From Blastocystis hominis (taxonomy: Eukaryota; Sar; Bigyra; Opalinata; Blastocystidae): DNA of 64,000 nt. A program made the translations under genes and the position numbers. Below the pieces are notes generated by a model. That model made no database searches. It was not told where the DNA came from and worked only from the letters and a program-made list of their open reading frames with translations. Each line of letters opens with the position of its first letter. The stretch's first letter is position 1. The stretch is taken from NCBI RefSeq assembly GCF_000151665.1, contig NW_013171816.1, positions 1,064,204-1,128,203 on the forward strand, in the 5' to 3' direction. Below are positions 21,813 to 31,166 of this stretch, piece after piece.

Positions 21813-23492
21813 ATGTTGAGTAGGTTTTTGAAGGAAATTTGTGCGCGCTTCGTGGATTTACTGGGATATTTAGTTAAGAATGAGAAAACAGAAGATAACA
21901 GTCCTAAACAGAATTCTTCGAATAAATTAAAGAAAGATAAATTATACACTCAGTTAGTCTCTATTTTAAAAGATCTCGTTAGTTGTTACCAAGAGAAGGT
22001 GGAATTGGAAAATACGCCAGCATGGATTGAACTGATAACAATCGATAATCTCTGTGAACTTGGGTATCATTTCTTTCAATGTATATGTCTTTTATCTTTA
22101 TTTGATGAATCGCTTATCGAAACATCAGTTGTTACGTTCATGGATCTGGTACTTCCAGCATTTCCTCCATTTAGTTCAATCCAAGACGAAGATCATGAAG
22201 AACTGACAAAAGAACAAATACAGCAAAGAGATTACATAACTGAACTGAAAACTCTTTCCAAATCGATTTATACCTTTTGTGCTACTGTTTCAGAGGATGA
22301 AGCTAGTTCAGATCAGGGTATTCGTACGATTCGACAATACATCCACCTTCTCAAAAGTACTCTTAAGGACATGTATTCTACCTATTCTTCATCCGAATTT
22401 TCCATGCCAAAAACGGTGGAAACTGAAATCCGACCAGAAACAAAGATAAATCAAATGACTTCAGGAAGCGAAGAAGACACAATGTTTATTTATGAAGGAG
22501 AGTCCGAGCGACCCATCGAAACCACAGCGCGACCCGTAATGTACGGTGCAACTGATGCGATGGCTCCGTCGTCAGTCATAGCGGAAATCCACAATCAAAT
22601 CTTCCATCGAAATTCGAATGAGAGAAGAGAATTGTCTGATAATTTAATGAGACAAAGTTTAAGTGGAAGTTTACAAAGAAAAACAAAGAAAGAAACAAAG
22701 AATCAAAATGAAGAAGAAGATCAAGAGGAAGAATACGTTTATGATTATTGTGCGGTAGTTGAAAGAACAGAAGAGACGGAAGCATATCATAGAGAATTTG
22801 ATAGATCTATATTTCTTGTTTATTCTGTAAATAGTTATGACCCATTTATTGGTCTGTTCGCATTTTCAGATTACATTCTAAACTATATCATAAAGAAATA
22901 TCAAAATACTGTTCTATTTGAAGCATATAAGAATGTTACCTATATAGATACGCAGACGATTCTAAATCGAATTAATTCTCTGCGATACATGAAGAAGCTG
23001 ATTCGGAAAGGCTACTTCTCGATAAATGGAGGAGTGATTCGCTATCGAAATCGCTATAAAAACGGATCAGCCATTTGCGCTGTCATGCAAGCGATCGTGA
23101 ATTTCACAGTCCTCGGGAGGAGTATTGAAGTCATCGAAACAGCGGTCTTTGGAATGAATGAATTGACGCATCGCTGTAGACATTATAGAATACCCAACGT
23201 TGTCCAGGCGAGGAGAAAACGTGCGGCTTCTCCCCGCCTGCTGACCGATCGACCCCCCAAAAATGGGGGTGGAGAGGGCAATGGGATCAGTAACGAAGGT
23301 GGTGCTACTAACGAGTCCTCAGAAGGCATCCGATCTGAAGACTTGCTGCACCACATAACGTTCTACCCGCTGCCTCAGATTCCATTCAACAACCACGTAT
23401 CCTTAAGTGATTACTTCACGCCTGATTGCCCTGTTTCTAACAAACACGCACAAAACATGATACAGATCCTAATTATAAAATGTACGACATAA
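21813..23492 (+). CDS. intronless orphan ORF, 559 aa, AT-rich
   Basis: One uninterrupted frame from ATG 21813 to TAA 23490-23492. The coding composition is visibly more AT-rich than the neighbours, and it is one of very few long genes here with no intron. The N-terminal half is helical (CARFVDLLGYLV, LVSILKDLVSCY); the middle is acidic and Ser/Thr-rich. The C-terminal part has NSLRYMKKLIRKGYFSINGG and VIETAVFGMNELTHRCRHYR, followed by a low-complexity Arg/Gly/Asn tail. No family is recognised. The 3' end overlaps the AMPK gamma coding region on the opposite strand by 20 bases. A TGTTTCTAACAAACA near-palindrome at about 23430-23444 lies inside the frame, so the transcript may be cut there and the real protein end earlier (poly(A) after GATTG would give TGA). 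Foreign or viral origin is possible but unsupported. Confidence 0.6.
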   Translation: MLSRFLKEICARFVDLLGYLVKNEKTEDNSPKQNSSNKLKKDKLYTQLVSILKDLVSCYQEKVELENTPAWIELITIDNLCELGYHFFQCICLLSLFDESLIETSVVTFMDLVLPAFPPFSSIQDEDHEELTKEQIQQRDYITELKTLSKSIYTFCATVSEDEASSDQGIRTIRQYIHLLKSTLKDMYSTYSSSEFSMPKTVETEIRPETKINQMTSGSEEDTMFIYEGESERPIETTARPVMYGATDAMAPSSVIAEIHNQIFHRNSNERRELSDNLMRQSLSGSLQRKTKKETKNQNEEEDQEEEYVYDYCAVVERTEETEAYHREFDRSIFLVYSVNSYDPFIGLFAFSDYILNYIIKKYQNTVLFEAYKNVTYIDTQTILNRINSLRYMKKLIRKGYFSINGGVIRYRNRYKNGSAICAVMQAIVNFTVLGRSIEVIETAVFGMNELTHRCRHYRIPNVVQARRKRAASPRLLTDRPPKNGGGEGNGISNEGGATNESSEGIRSEDLLHHITFYPLPQIPFNNHVSLSDYFTPDCPVSNKHAQNMIQILIIKCTT

Positions 23493-24744
23493 AATAGTTA
23501 AGCAAATCCACGAGCGAAATAATCCCGATTGGCATTTCATTTTCATCTACGATCACCAGCAGTCGCAGCTCCGTCGTCGCGAACATATCGAACACATACT
23601 GCAATTTATCGTCCTGGTGGCAGCACAGCGATTGCGACAGCTTGTGTCCCTACTCCTCACGCTCATCCTCGGCCCCTACGAGGGTCTCGAACGAATCCAA
23701 AGGCCGCTCGAAGCTGTCGATGTCCAAAATGTCCAGTTTGAAAATGTCGCTGCGCTGGAAGATCGTGGTGATGCGACCGTCCTTGTCCGTCACCAGAATC
23801 GACGAGATGTTCTTGCTCTCCAGCAGAAAAAGGGCTGCATCGTATCAATTGCACAGTTCTACCTTGCGCTACCGATGTTGATGAAGGGCAAGAAATCACA
23901 TCTTTGTACAGACCTAAATTCAGCTCGCGGATTGTTTGTTGATATAAAGGAGCGGAGCGATCGAACGAATATACAATATAACGAAGGATCGCGCTGTATG
24001 TGAGAATACCATACGCTTGGTCGTTCTACGCATAAAATCCAGAGCCTCATCCACGGACGTCAATTACGGGCAAGCGACGGATTCGATACTCTGACATAAT
24101 CCGCAGAATATCAATGAGCGATGTTGACGGCTTGCAATCCAAAAGTCTTCGTTTAGACTCGCTTCGCAGCTGAAATTCTATGGAGAAATAAGCAAATATT
24201 AACATACCCCGATATGTGTTGATATTGATGAACAGAATATTATCCTTTTTAGATTGATCATGGCGATGCATATTAATCTGCATTAAAACAGCCTTTATCA
24301 AATCACTGCTGTTGAACACCCCGATATAACAATTTTTATCATGGTTCCAAATGATTGCTTCTGCCACCTCTACAAGGAATTTAAATTCGCACTTCACTCA
24401 CCTTGATTTCGAAGACAGTCAAAAGCCAGGCAAATTGGCATGTTTGAATTGAAAACAGCTATCTTCCCACTGGGAGGAAGACAATCATAAGCAGTATGAC
24501 TTTTGAGAAAGTGAACAACCGTTTGAATCACATCATGTTGTTCTTCGGTTATTTGTTTGTGAACTGGCGCGGCTCTGGCTTCTTCCATGGATGTATTCTC
24601 CGTAGAGGGGGCAGTTGCTGTGTCTTTCTATACTAAAGAATCTTATTTACAATTCACAGTATCATTAGATTCTTGGGGCTGGTGAGTGTCAGAAGTAGAT
24701 AACTCACTTCCCTTTTCATCGTTCCCTTGCGTCGGTTGTTGCAT
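23473..24744 (-). CDS. AMPK/SNF1 complex gamma subunit (CBS repeats)
   Basis: Seven exons (introns 23650-23679, 23835-23862, 24026-24058, 24178-24207, 24370-24401, 24628-24657). After an acidic N-terminus it follows the gamma-subunit order: FLKSHTAYDCLPPSGKIAVF, IGVFNSSDLIKAV, SEYRIRRLPVIDND with YGILTYSAILRYIV, DVISCPSSTSVAQALFLLES with LVTDKDGRI, and LRLLVIVDENEMPIGIISLV. These are four CBS motifs, which bind AMP/ATP in homologues and set kinase activity to energy charge. Stop TAA 23473-23475. The minus-strand TGTTTGTT motif (23437-23449 region) lies inside the convergent plus-strand ORF. Confidence 0.92.
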
Positions 24745-25049
24745 CAGACAATACGAAAAGGCTCAGAAATCACGTACCACAACCCGCAAATAGAGTTGAA
24801 CTAAAAACTTGGAAACCCCTTTCCACAGTTTCTACGTTTTAGATATTTTAAAGATAATTTGCTGTCATTGGCGAGGATCCGGACAAGATCTAGTTAGGGC
24901 AGCGAAATATAAGCCGTACGCAAATAGATCATCCCTCAAAGCTATTCAAGAATCCGCTCCATATAGGGCGAAATCTATTATACGGATAATCAGTATTCGC
25001 AATATTATTCCAAATCGATCGAATACAACAAACAAGCAATAAAAGTGGC
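24745..25049. other. intergenic, AT-rich
   Basis: Spacer between AMPK gamma and NDUFA6, both on the minus strand. It contains the NDUFA6 3' motif TTGTTTGTTGT (minus) about 16 bases after its stop. No further feature seen. Confidence 0.5.
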
Positions 25050-25436
25050 TTACAGGTTAGGCTCGAAGTCAGATAACAGCTGGTCAAAATAGTCAGGTTC
25101 CTTGGCCATGAATTTATCACGCTCACGATAAGGCTCCTCAGAGAAGTAATAACGAGCCTGCTCTTCGTGGGGGTACTGCTGGACGAGCTCGTCCAATTCC
25201 ATAGCCCCTCTATACACAAGAATCTCAGCAACTCTAGGATCTCTCACGTCGGCGTTAGCATAGAACTTATTTTTCACAATCGTCTTCGCCTCGTTCAAAG
25301 TCAGATTCATTTGATACGTAGAAATGATTCTAGGCAATTGCTTGACAATCGCCTTGTAAAGACGAACTGCCTTCGCACTAGCAGCTCTCGAAGTGAGAGC
25401 AGGTCCCATTTCCATCAGCGTCTGATAAGCAGGCAT
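25050..25436 (-). CDS. NDUFA6: complex I LYR subunit NDUFA6 (B14)
   Basis: Single exon, 128 aa. LYR-type start (SAKAVRLYKAIVKQLPRI), then KNKFYANADVRDPRVAEILVYRGAMELDELV, which is the characteristic core of NDUFA6, and a C-terminal PHEEQARYYF. NDUFA6 is a matrix-arm accessory subunit of NADH dehydrogenase that binds acyl-carrier protein through the LYR motif. Its presence fits an organism whose mitochondrion-related organelle keeps complex I. TAA 25050-25052. Confidence 0.9.
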   Translation of the reverse strand: MPAYQTLMEMGPALTSRAASAKAVRLYKAIVKQLPRIISTYQMNLTLNEAKTIVKNKFYANADVRDPRVAEILVYRGAMELDELVQQYPHEEQARYYFSEEPYRERDKFMAKEPDYFDQLLSDFEPNL

Positions 25437-25686
25437 GATTCAGCAAATCTAAGTTTCTCTTGTTCAGATGGGAGTTTCATTGCGAAAAATACGAGCAATT
25501 TTTGGATTGTCTTTCGTGTTACTTTTCCAATTCTCAAAGTTCTGTATTAAATGGAAAGATCTTTTGCTTCTGTGTAATATCTAGTTCGGACTTGATTTTC
25601 TACAAACGTTTTTCAAGACTACAGCGTATGAGCACGGATTCTACATGATATTTAGCTTGTATAGGCAGCGTCTCAAAGTATATCCC
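25437..25686. other. intergenic between divergent NDUFA6 and UFD1
   Basis: Likely shared promoter region. One frame from about 25598 reads open into the UFD1 ATG at 25687, so an upstream UFD1 exon is possible; I could not place its start. Confidence 0.4.
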
Positions 25687-26766
25687 ATGCAAAAAAGAGA
25701 TTCTGAAGATGAATACGGTGATAAGAGTACTCTTTAGTTTTCCTTTTTATTGTAGTCATCCTCCCCGAGATGGCGATGGCGTATATTAGTATCTTGCTTA
25801 TATAGTGCCTTTCGTGTAGATGGCACGACTGCGCAGTATCCATTGATGTTCCGTATTTCCAACGGAAGTCAGTCGAGCTACTGTGGTGTAAAGGAGTTTT
25901 CAGCTCCAGAGAGGAATTGTTATGTTCCCCGCTGGGTTTTGCTTATTTTCTATGTTCCACGCCGTAGATAATGGCAAAACTCCGCATTTCCCCTGGTGAT
26001 TATTTGATTGTGGAAAACCTAAATCTTCGAAAAGCGACCTTTGTAAAGTTAAAGTTCCGTGATGGTACATTCGGCGAGCTTAGTAACCCCAGAGCAATGT
26101 ATTGTTTGAAAAAAAGAATCTAGGAGCGTAGTCTTGAAATCAAGCTGAAGAACTTTTCCGTGCTCTCAAAGGGCGATTCGATCACAATCGAGCATTTAGG
26201 GAAAGAATACATTATCGATATCATAGATACCCAACCGGACGATGTTGTCGTGATCGTCGAAACCGATGTGGAAGTGGACATCGAGTATGCCGAAGTGTTG
26301 GCTTAATTTGGTTTGGCTATGATGGCTTAGCGAGAAAATAAGTCCTGCGATCCAAGAGGAATCCGACGTCACGGAGCCTTCGCCGCAGATTGCGTATGCT
26401 GAGGAATCCGTATCACCCAATCGTTTTGTTCTTGTGTTTTTGTTACGGGCAGCCGATTCGCTGAATAAATTCAAATCGAAAAAGAACTATTTCCAGGGAG
26501 AGGCCCATTCATTACGATCCTCGGAGAGCTCGACCCGGTCTTCTGGAAATTCGCTGCGAACGTCCTCTGAGCCGCTTTCAGAATCCAATTCCGCGCATCG
26601 ATCTTCTGCCTTTGCGGTGCGATCAGCGAACAGTCCGCAACCAGCAACGGCAGCAGGCAGGTTAAGAAAAAGCGAGCCGGGTCCACAGCAGAGCGCATCG
26701 GAGAGTCGATTCGAGGAAATTGATAAAGAGCATCGGTTCCAAGGAGTAGGTCACCGATTGAAATGA
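25687..26766 (+). CDS. UFD1: UFD1, ubiquitin-fusion degradation cofactor of p97/Cdc48
   Basis: Seven exons (introns 25718-25755, 25789-25819, 25936-25967, 26099-26131, 26297-26330, 26423-26452). The spliced UT3 domain is clear: VILPEMAMAYINGT, YPLMFRISN, YCGVKEFSAPERNCYVPRW, LSPGD-like RISPGDYLIVEN, KATFVKLKF, LSNPRAILEIKLKNFSVLSKGD and VIVETDVEVD. The C-terminal part is Ser/Glu-rich with FQG elements resembling the Npl4/p97 binding region. UFD1-NPL4 recruits Cdc48 to ubiquitylated substrates, including in ERAD. The N-terminus is shorter than usual before VILP, so a 5' exon may be missing from this model. TGA 26764-26766, followed by a run of TTTG repeats. Confidence 0.9.
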
Positions 26767-26781
26767 GAATGTTAATTTGAT

Positions 26782-26812
26782 TGTTGTTTGTTTGTTTGTT
26801 TGTTTGTTTGTT
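26782..26812. repeat. (TTTG)n run forming multiple 3'-end motifs
   Basis: About seven TTTG units directly downstream of UFD1, giving overlapping TGTTTGTT motifs. Similar AAAC/AACA runs occur at 34530-34547 and 42800-42816. Confidence 0.7.
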
Positions 26813-26893
26813 AGAAAGAGGAGAGCAAATTGAGTACCGTAAAACATCTCGAAATGGATTCAAAAGAGTCCAATTGCTCAGTTTTAGGATTGA

Positions 26894-27245
26894 ATGAATA
26901 CGAAGCTCGTATACATTCTCTCGTCCATCGCAGTCATTATTGGTGCCATCTATATTCTCCTCGATGTGAATGCTAATGAAGACGAAACAGAAACAGAAGC
27001 CAGTTCTGAAGAATCCGGTGTAGAGTCAATACCTCAATTTATTCCCACTCACGAATGGCAAGAAGTCCTACCAAAACAGCCCATTCCTGCAGTACTTTAT
27101 AGTGTGCATTTTCGATAACGAATAGGGACTTGCGATCCGGTTTGATTTTGAAACAGGAAAGAATTATGCAAAGCTGCCCGATGAGAAAGAAGAAAGTAGG
27201 CCATCACCTCGGATGAACAAGGCTCTATTTGATGAGTCAATTTAG
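26894..27245 (+). CDS. SIL1-like membrane microprotein (N-terminal segment only)
   Basis: Two exons, intron 27092-27125, about 105 aa. An N-terminal hydrophobic anchor (LVYILSSIAVIIGAIYILL) is followed by an acidic stretch. Then comes PTHEWQEVLPKQPIPAG joined to LAIRFDFETGKNYAKL, which closely follows the conserved N-terminal block of SIL1, the ER nucleotide-exchange factor for BiP. SIL1 needs the armadillo repeats that normally follow, and these are absent: the frame ends at TAG 27243-27245, directly before the shared palindrome. It may be a truncated paralogue, a domain with a separate role, or a misjudged resemblance. Confidence 0.6.
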
Positions 27246-27249
27246 CATA

Positions 27250-27265
27250 TGTTTGTGAACAAACA
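27250..27265. terminator. palindromic two-way 3'-end element (second copy)
   Basis: TGTTTGTGAACAAACA, identical to the element at 14868-14883. It lies 5 bases after the SIL1-like TAG (plus) and 7 bases beyond the stop of the minus-strand gene ending at 27272. Confidence 0.8.
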
Positions 27266-27271
27266 GCAACA

Positions 27272-27982
27272 TTAATCAGTCTTGGGCTTTTCCTCTCCAG
27301 AAGTAGCTTCACCGTTGGCTTCGCCGTTCGCCTCACCATTCGCCTCACCATTTCCCTCTTCTTGCTGAGGAGGAGCAGGACGCAACTTGGCAGTTACAAG
27401 CTGCATAATCATCATTCCTCCCATCATAATGAGGTTTCCATACTTCTGGAAGAAGGTAGGAGTCAAAGCGACGACATTGCGCTGAAAGTTCAAGTGAACC
27501 AACTTACCGTCAGCATACTTTCTGACTGTGAAGTGGTTCTGGTTGTCAATGAGAACTTCAACATTCTCTCCAGATTCCGTAGCAAACACAGCCACCTACA
27601 CTCACAGCAACTCTAGAACACATACAAAACGCGTGCCATCGTAAAAAGGAACAAAATTAAGGGTCGCCACAGCCTTTTCTCCTTCCAGGAAGGTGCAACT
27701 TCTGTTCGATACCACAGACATCTCATAAGATTTCTCAATGTCGATCTCGTTTGTTTCCTCAATTACATGGGCAACACTCAAGCGATTCTCATCCATCTCA
27801 GTAACGTTAAAAACAAGCTTCTCAGCCACCTCTACAGCTCCTTCCACAGCCCCAGTATACTCTCTCTTCTCAATCTTCCAGGAACCCTTGAAATAATCGC
27901 CGACAAGGAAATTAAAGGGCTTCGCAGGAATACAGAAAGCAGACACAAAGAGAAGACCGACAACGAAAATAGAGGCACGCAT
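27272..27982 (-). CDS. secretory-pathway membrane protein, unrecognised
   Basis: Two exons, intron 27596-27625. Signal peptide (ASIFVVGLLFVSAFC), a lumenal beta-rich domain (FLVGDYFKGSWKIEK, FNVTEMDENR, SNRSC, VRKYADGKLVHL) with potential N-glycosylation sites, then one transmembrane helix (YGNLIMMGGMMIMQLVTAKL) and a short cytosolic tail of NGEA repeats encoded by 12-base units at about 27305-27355. The layout resembles small type I ER proteins such as EMC subunits, but no family signature is certain. TAA 27272-27274. Start chosen at 27982 because it begins the signal peptide. Confidence 0.7.
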
Positions 27983-28381
27983 GAAAAAATATAATTGTCG
28001 TGCTGAAAGTGAATAATTGGTGGGAACATTGATTTCAATGTGGTGAAGCACAGTGTATATATCATTTTTAAATACACTTTTGTTTTCTTCGGTTTGTATG
28101 GTTATAGATGGGGATCGCCATTATAAAACTAATGGATACATAATGCATGCTTTCCTTAATCATATATCACTATTAACTGATTCACAATGTGCGGTAGTGG
28201 GTGAAGCATGCCTTTTTCTTTTGGATCCCGTGTGTTTACAGGTGTTCCGATTCATTTTCGTGTTAGTAGCCTCAAAATAGCTTGAAAATGTCAGCCGAAT
28301 TACTTCCAATCACCCTCAAGTTTTTGTTTATCCAATCATTTTTGCCTACTTCGATTATGCTTCGCTTTAATTACTGATATT

Positions 28382-28579
28382 ATGGAAGAAAGTGCTGTGT
28401 CATTTGGGGTAATATCGACTCTAGGTGAGAAAGATGTACTTCGTGGAAGAGGTTTTGAAAGCTAGATGGTCTTGACCCTTGATCACTACAACAACATAGT
28501 GTTTTCGCTAAAAGGCGAAGTCGTAGGGGATATGAGCGGCAATCTAATTAGACGCAAACGATACATAGAAAGGATCTAA
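28382..28579 (+). CDS. possible small protein (55 aa), unrecognised
   Basis: ATG 28382 with one 30-nt intron (28436-28465) gives STLGEKD joined to MVLTLDHYNNIVFSLKGE, ending RRKRYIERI before TAA 28577-28579. The short beta-rich length is loosely reminiscent of Sm-like proteins, but key Sm residues are not convincing. There is no TGTTTGTT motif before the next gene starts at 28595. It could be a 5' part of the PH gene transcript. Confidence 0.3.
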
Positions 28580-28594
28580 TGAAGGTTGTGCCAA

Positions 28595-29624
28595 ATGTTC
28601 TCTCCACATCCCAATTCTCTATTTACTTCATCGAGTAACGATTCTGCAGCTGTTCCAAGTAGCGATCGTCAGCCGATCCACGTAACCACCCTCGATCAAT
28701 CCATGTGCTATCTTCTTTCTCGCACTCTAAATGGTGGCTCTAGAAGAGGAGTGTGAGTGGTAGACTATATTCAGAGTAAGCCTGTGTCCCTGGAAGACAA
28801 CTTCTTTTCCATGTACAGCCAACACCCGCTTTGTGATTAGAATCCTCGAAGGATGGGCAGAAAAGAAGGGAAAGCGCAGTTGGGCAGCTCGCTATTTGCG
28901 AATTTATGGAGAGCGACTGTTCATCTTTCGAAAAAGCTTTGAAGAGGTAGAGAGCCGTAAATCCGCCTCTTTCGTCCTTTATTTTAGAGCTCCCACTAAA
29001 TATTATCGATGTTCCTTTCGCCTTGATCGATTACGACGAGGATTGCACCATCAAGCTCATTACCCACCGAGAGGTTTGTTTCTGTTTTCCCTGAATATTC
29101 CATAGTATGAACTACGGTTCGCAGAGAAGGAGACTGCGGTCAAATGGTACCAGGAACTGTGTCAATACACAAGGCAAAGCAAGGAAAGTACGCAAAGCAC
29201 AGAGGGTGCAGAAAGCACAAGCCTGGCAACGGAAAGAAGTAATGAGAAACGCAGCGAGTCAGACGAGAAAGAAGAAGAAGAGAATGATGATGATAATGAT
29301 GAAAATGAAGTCAAGCGCAAAAGTAAATCACCTAAAATACACAACCCTCTCCGAAGAGGCGACACTCCCCAAATTTTCGTTTCTGCCGAATATTTACAAG
29401 CCAAACTCAGGGAAAGAGAGGAACGGAGAAGACGAATGGAGAGTTCAACCACAACGGCAAGCTCTGCCGAGTCTGCCGAAGCAACACCCCATTCCACTCA
29501 AAGAGAGCCTTTCGATTCTATGTCTTCCTCGAGCAGTTGTTGCACAACACCTCCCATTCCTCCTCGTCCTCCAAAACGAGACCACCACCAACCTACTACG
29601 CGAGTTGAGTTATGCAACTATTAA
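28595..29624 (+). CDS. PH-domain protein with acidic and Pro-rich tail
   Basis: Five exons (introns 28734-28763, 28813-28840, 28957-28987, 29074-29105). A Ser-rich N-terminus leads into a pleckstrin-homology fold: IILEGWAEKKGKRSWAARYL, RLFIFRK, FALIDYDEDCTIKLITHRE, and the C-terminal helix ETAVKWYQELCQYT with the invariant Trp. The tail is rich in Glu/Asp/Ser, then CTTPPIPPRPPKR, a likely SH3-type ligand. The lipid target is unknown. TAA 29622-29624; TTTGTTTG follows. Confidence 0.75.
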
Positions 29625-29759
29625 ATCTTTATTTGTTTGAAAGAAATCGAACAAAGACGAAATACCCCCTGGGTGGATTTTTCCTTGTATTGCAGCAGGC
29701 TTTAATATGGGGATACATATTTGCTTTTTGTACCCATTATTGTATTCAGTGGACTAGAA

Positions 29760-30839
29760 ATGGGTTTCAGTATGTATTTGACTGTTCAAACGTTATCACG
29801 CGACTTTGCAAGCAAATACTTACTTTCGGGTAGATGATGGTTCGAGAGGAAGGGGTGGCTTCTCGGGAAGTCGCGGAGGACGAGGTGGTAGCCGTGGTGG
29901 TGGCCGCGGAGGCGCTCGAGGTGGAGGTAGAGGAGGTGCTCGTGGAGGACGAGGTGGCGCCCGCGGAGGACGAGGAGGAGCGCGCGGAGGAATGAGAGGA
30001 GGAGCTAAAGTGACTATCGAGCCCCATAAGTATGATGTGCGTTGTATGATGTCAAGTGATAGATTCAAAGGTGTCTATATAGCCCATTCGTCTAAGGAGG
30101 ACGTTTTGTGCACATTAAACTTTGCTCCGGGAAAAACGGTGTATGGAGAGAAGAAGATCTCTGTGGACGTGCCTGTGGGTTCGTTGTTGTTTTTGTGATA
30201 AATAGGGAACCATCGGCGAGAAGAAGGAGTACAGACAGTGGAATCCTTTCCGTTCTAAGCTGGGTGCTGCCGTTATCGTACTCTTTCTGTTTATAGATAA
30301 TGTGTAGGGTGGTATTCGTAATATCTACATGCAGCCCGGTAGCAAGGTCCTTTATCTGGGAGCTGCATCAGGCACAACCGTATCTCACGTCTCCGATATC
30401 GTGGGTCCCGTACTCTCTTCCTTCTGTCTTCTCTCTCTAGACCGGTCTCGTCTACGCGGTGGAGTTCGCCCATCGTCCGGGTCGTGATCTGATCAATGTG
30501 GCGAAGACGCGTCCGAACATCGTTCCGATCATCGAGGATGCGCGCCATCCGCTGAAGTACCGCATGCTGGTGGGCATGGTGGACACGATCTTCGCGGATG
30601 TGGCGCAGCCGGACCAGGCGCGTATCGTGGGAATCAACGCGAAGTACTTTTTGAAAACGGGCGGGCACTGCGTGATCTCCATCAAGGCCAGCTGCATCGA
30701 CTCCACCGCCTCTGCGGAGGCCGTGTTTGCCGCTGAGGTGCAGAAGCTGCGCGAAGAGAAGTTCAAGCCGCTGGAGCAGCTGACGCTGGAGCCGTACGAG
30801 CGTGATCACGCGATGGTGACGGGCGAGTACCGACCGTAG
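29760..30839 (+). CDS. FBL: fibrillarin (Nop1), box C/D snoRNP 2'-O-methyltransferase
   Basis: Exons joined over introns 29770-29812 (43 nt, ends AAG), 30175-30205, 30278-30307 and 30410-30440. GAR domain (about 20 RGG units) then the fibrillarin fold: [45 protein letters not shown] (SAM site), [67 protein letters not shown] and [11 protein letters not shown]. It methylates rRNA guided by C/D snoRNAs in the nucleolus. The first exon (ten bases, ATGGGTTTCA) is the least certain part. TAG 30837-30839; TGTTTGTTGG lies about 70 bases downstream. Confidence 0.95.
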
Positions 30840-31166
30840 AGCAGCGATGGAGAGAGGAAGAGACGAGTCGTGGAGGAACGTAGATAGCCGAACCCTGTTG
30901 TTTGTGGTGTTTGTTGGATCAAGCAAGCAATCAAGCAAGCAAGCAAGAGCAATCGCATCATTCTCCGAGGATCAAAGAGCAAACGAATCTTTCTGGCCAG
31001 TTCAATCAACCTGATTGAACCATTTTTTAGAAGTCAATGAATTCCATCGCTCAATTCCCTTAGAATCAATGAATTCCATCGCTCAATTCTCCCTAATTTG
31101 CTGAATCAAACAACGCATAGTTCATTTGTTTATTCTCCTCAACGCCCTTCTTCCTCGCTTTCCAAT
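30840..31166. repeat. intergenic with CAAG-type run and a 24-bp direct repeat
   Basis: Spacer between convergent fibrillarin and EXO1. It holds an AAGC/AATC tetranucleotide run (about 30922-30950) and two copies of a 24-base unit starting TCAATGAATTCCATCG (31034-31057 and 31066-31089, period 32). No gene. Confidence 0.7.

Noticed and set aside
24809-25042. Plus-strand ORF of 77 codons between AMPK gamma and NDUFA6
   Set aside because: AT-rich, no conserved motif, and no exon continuation found.
28382-28579. Sm/LSm protein identity for the 55-residue product
   Set aside because: Length and some hydrophobic spacing fit loosely, but the conserved Gly and Asn pattern of the Sm fold is not convincing; kept only as an unknown small ORF.
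30922-31089. CRISPR-like array from the CAAG run and the 24-bp direct repeat
   Set aside because: Only two spaced copies, the spacer is nine bases, and the genome is eukaryotic.
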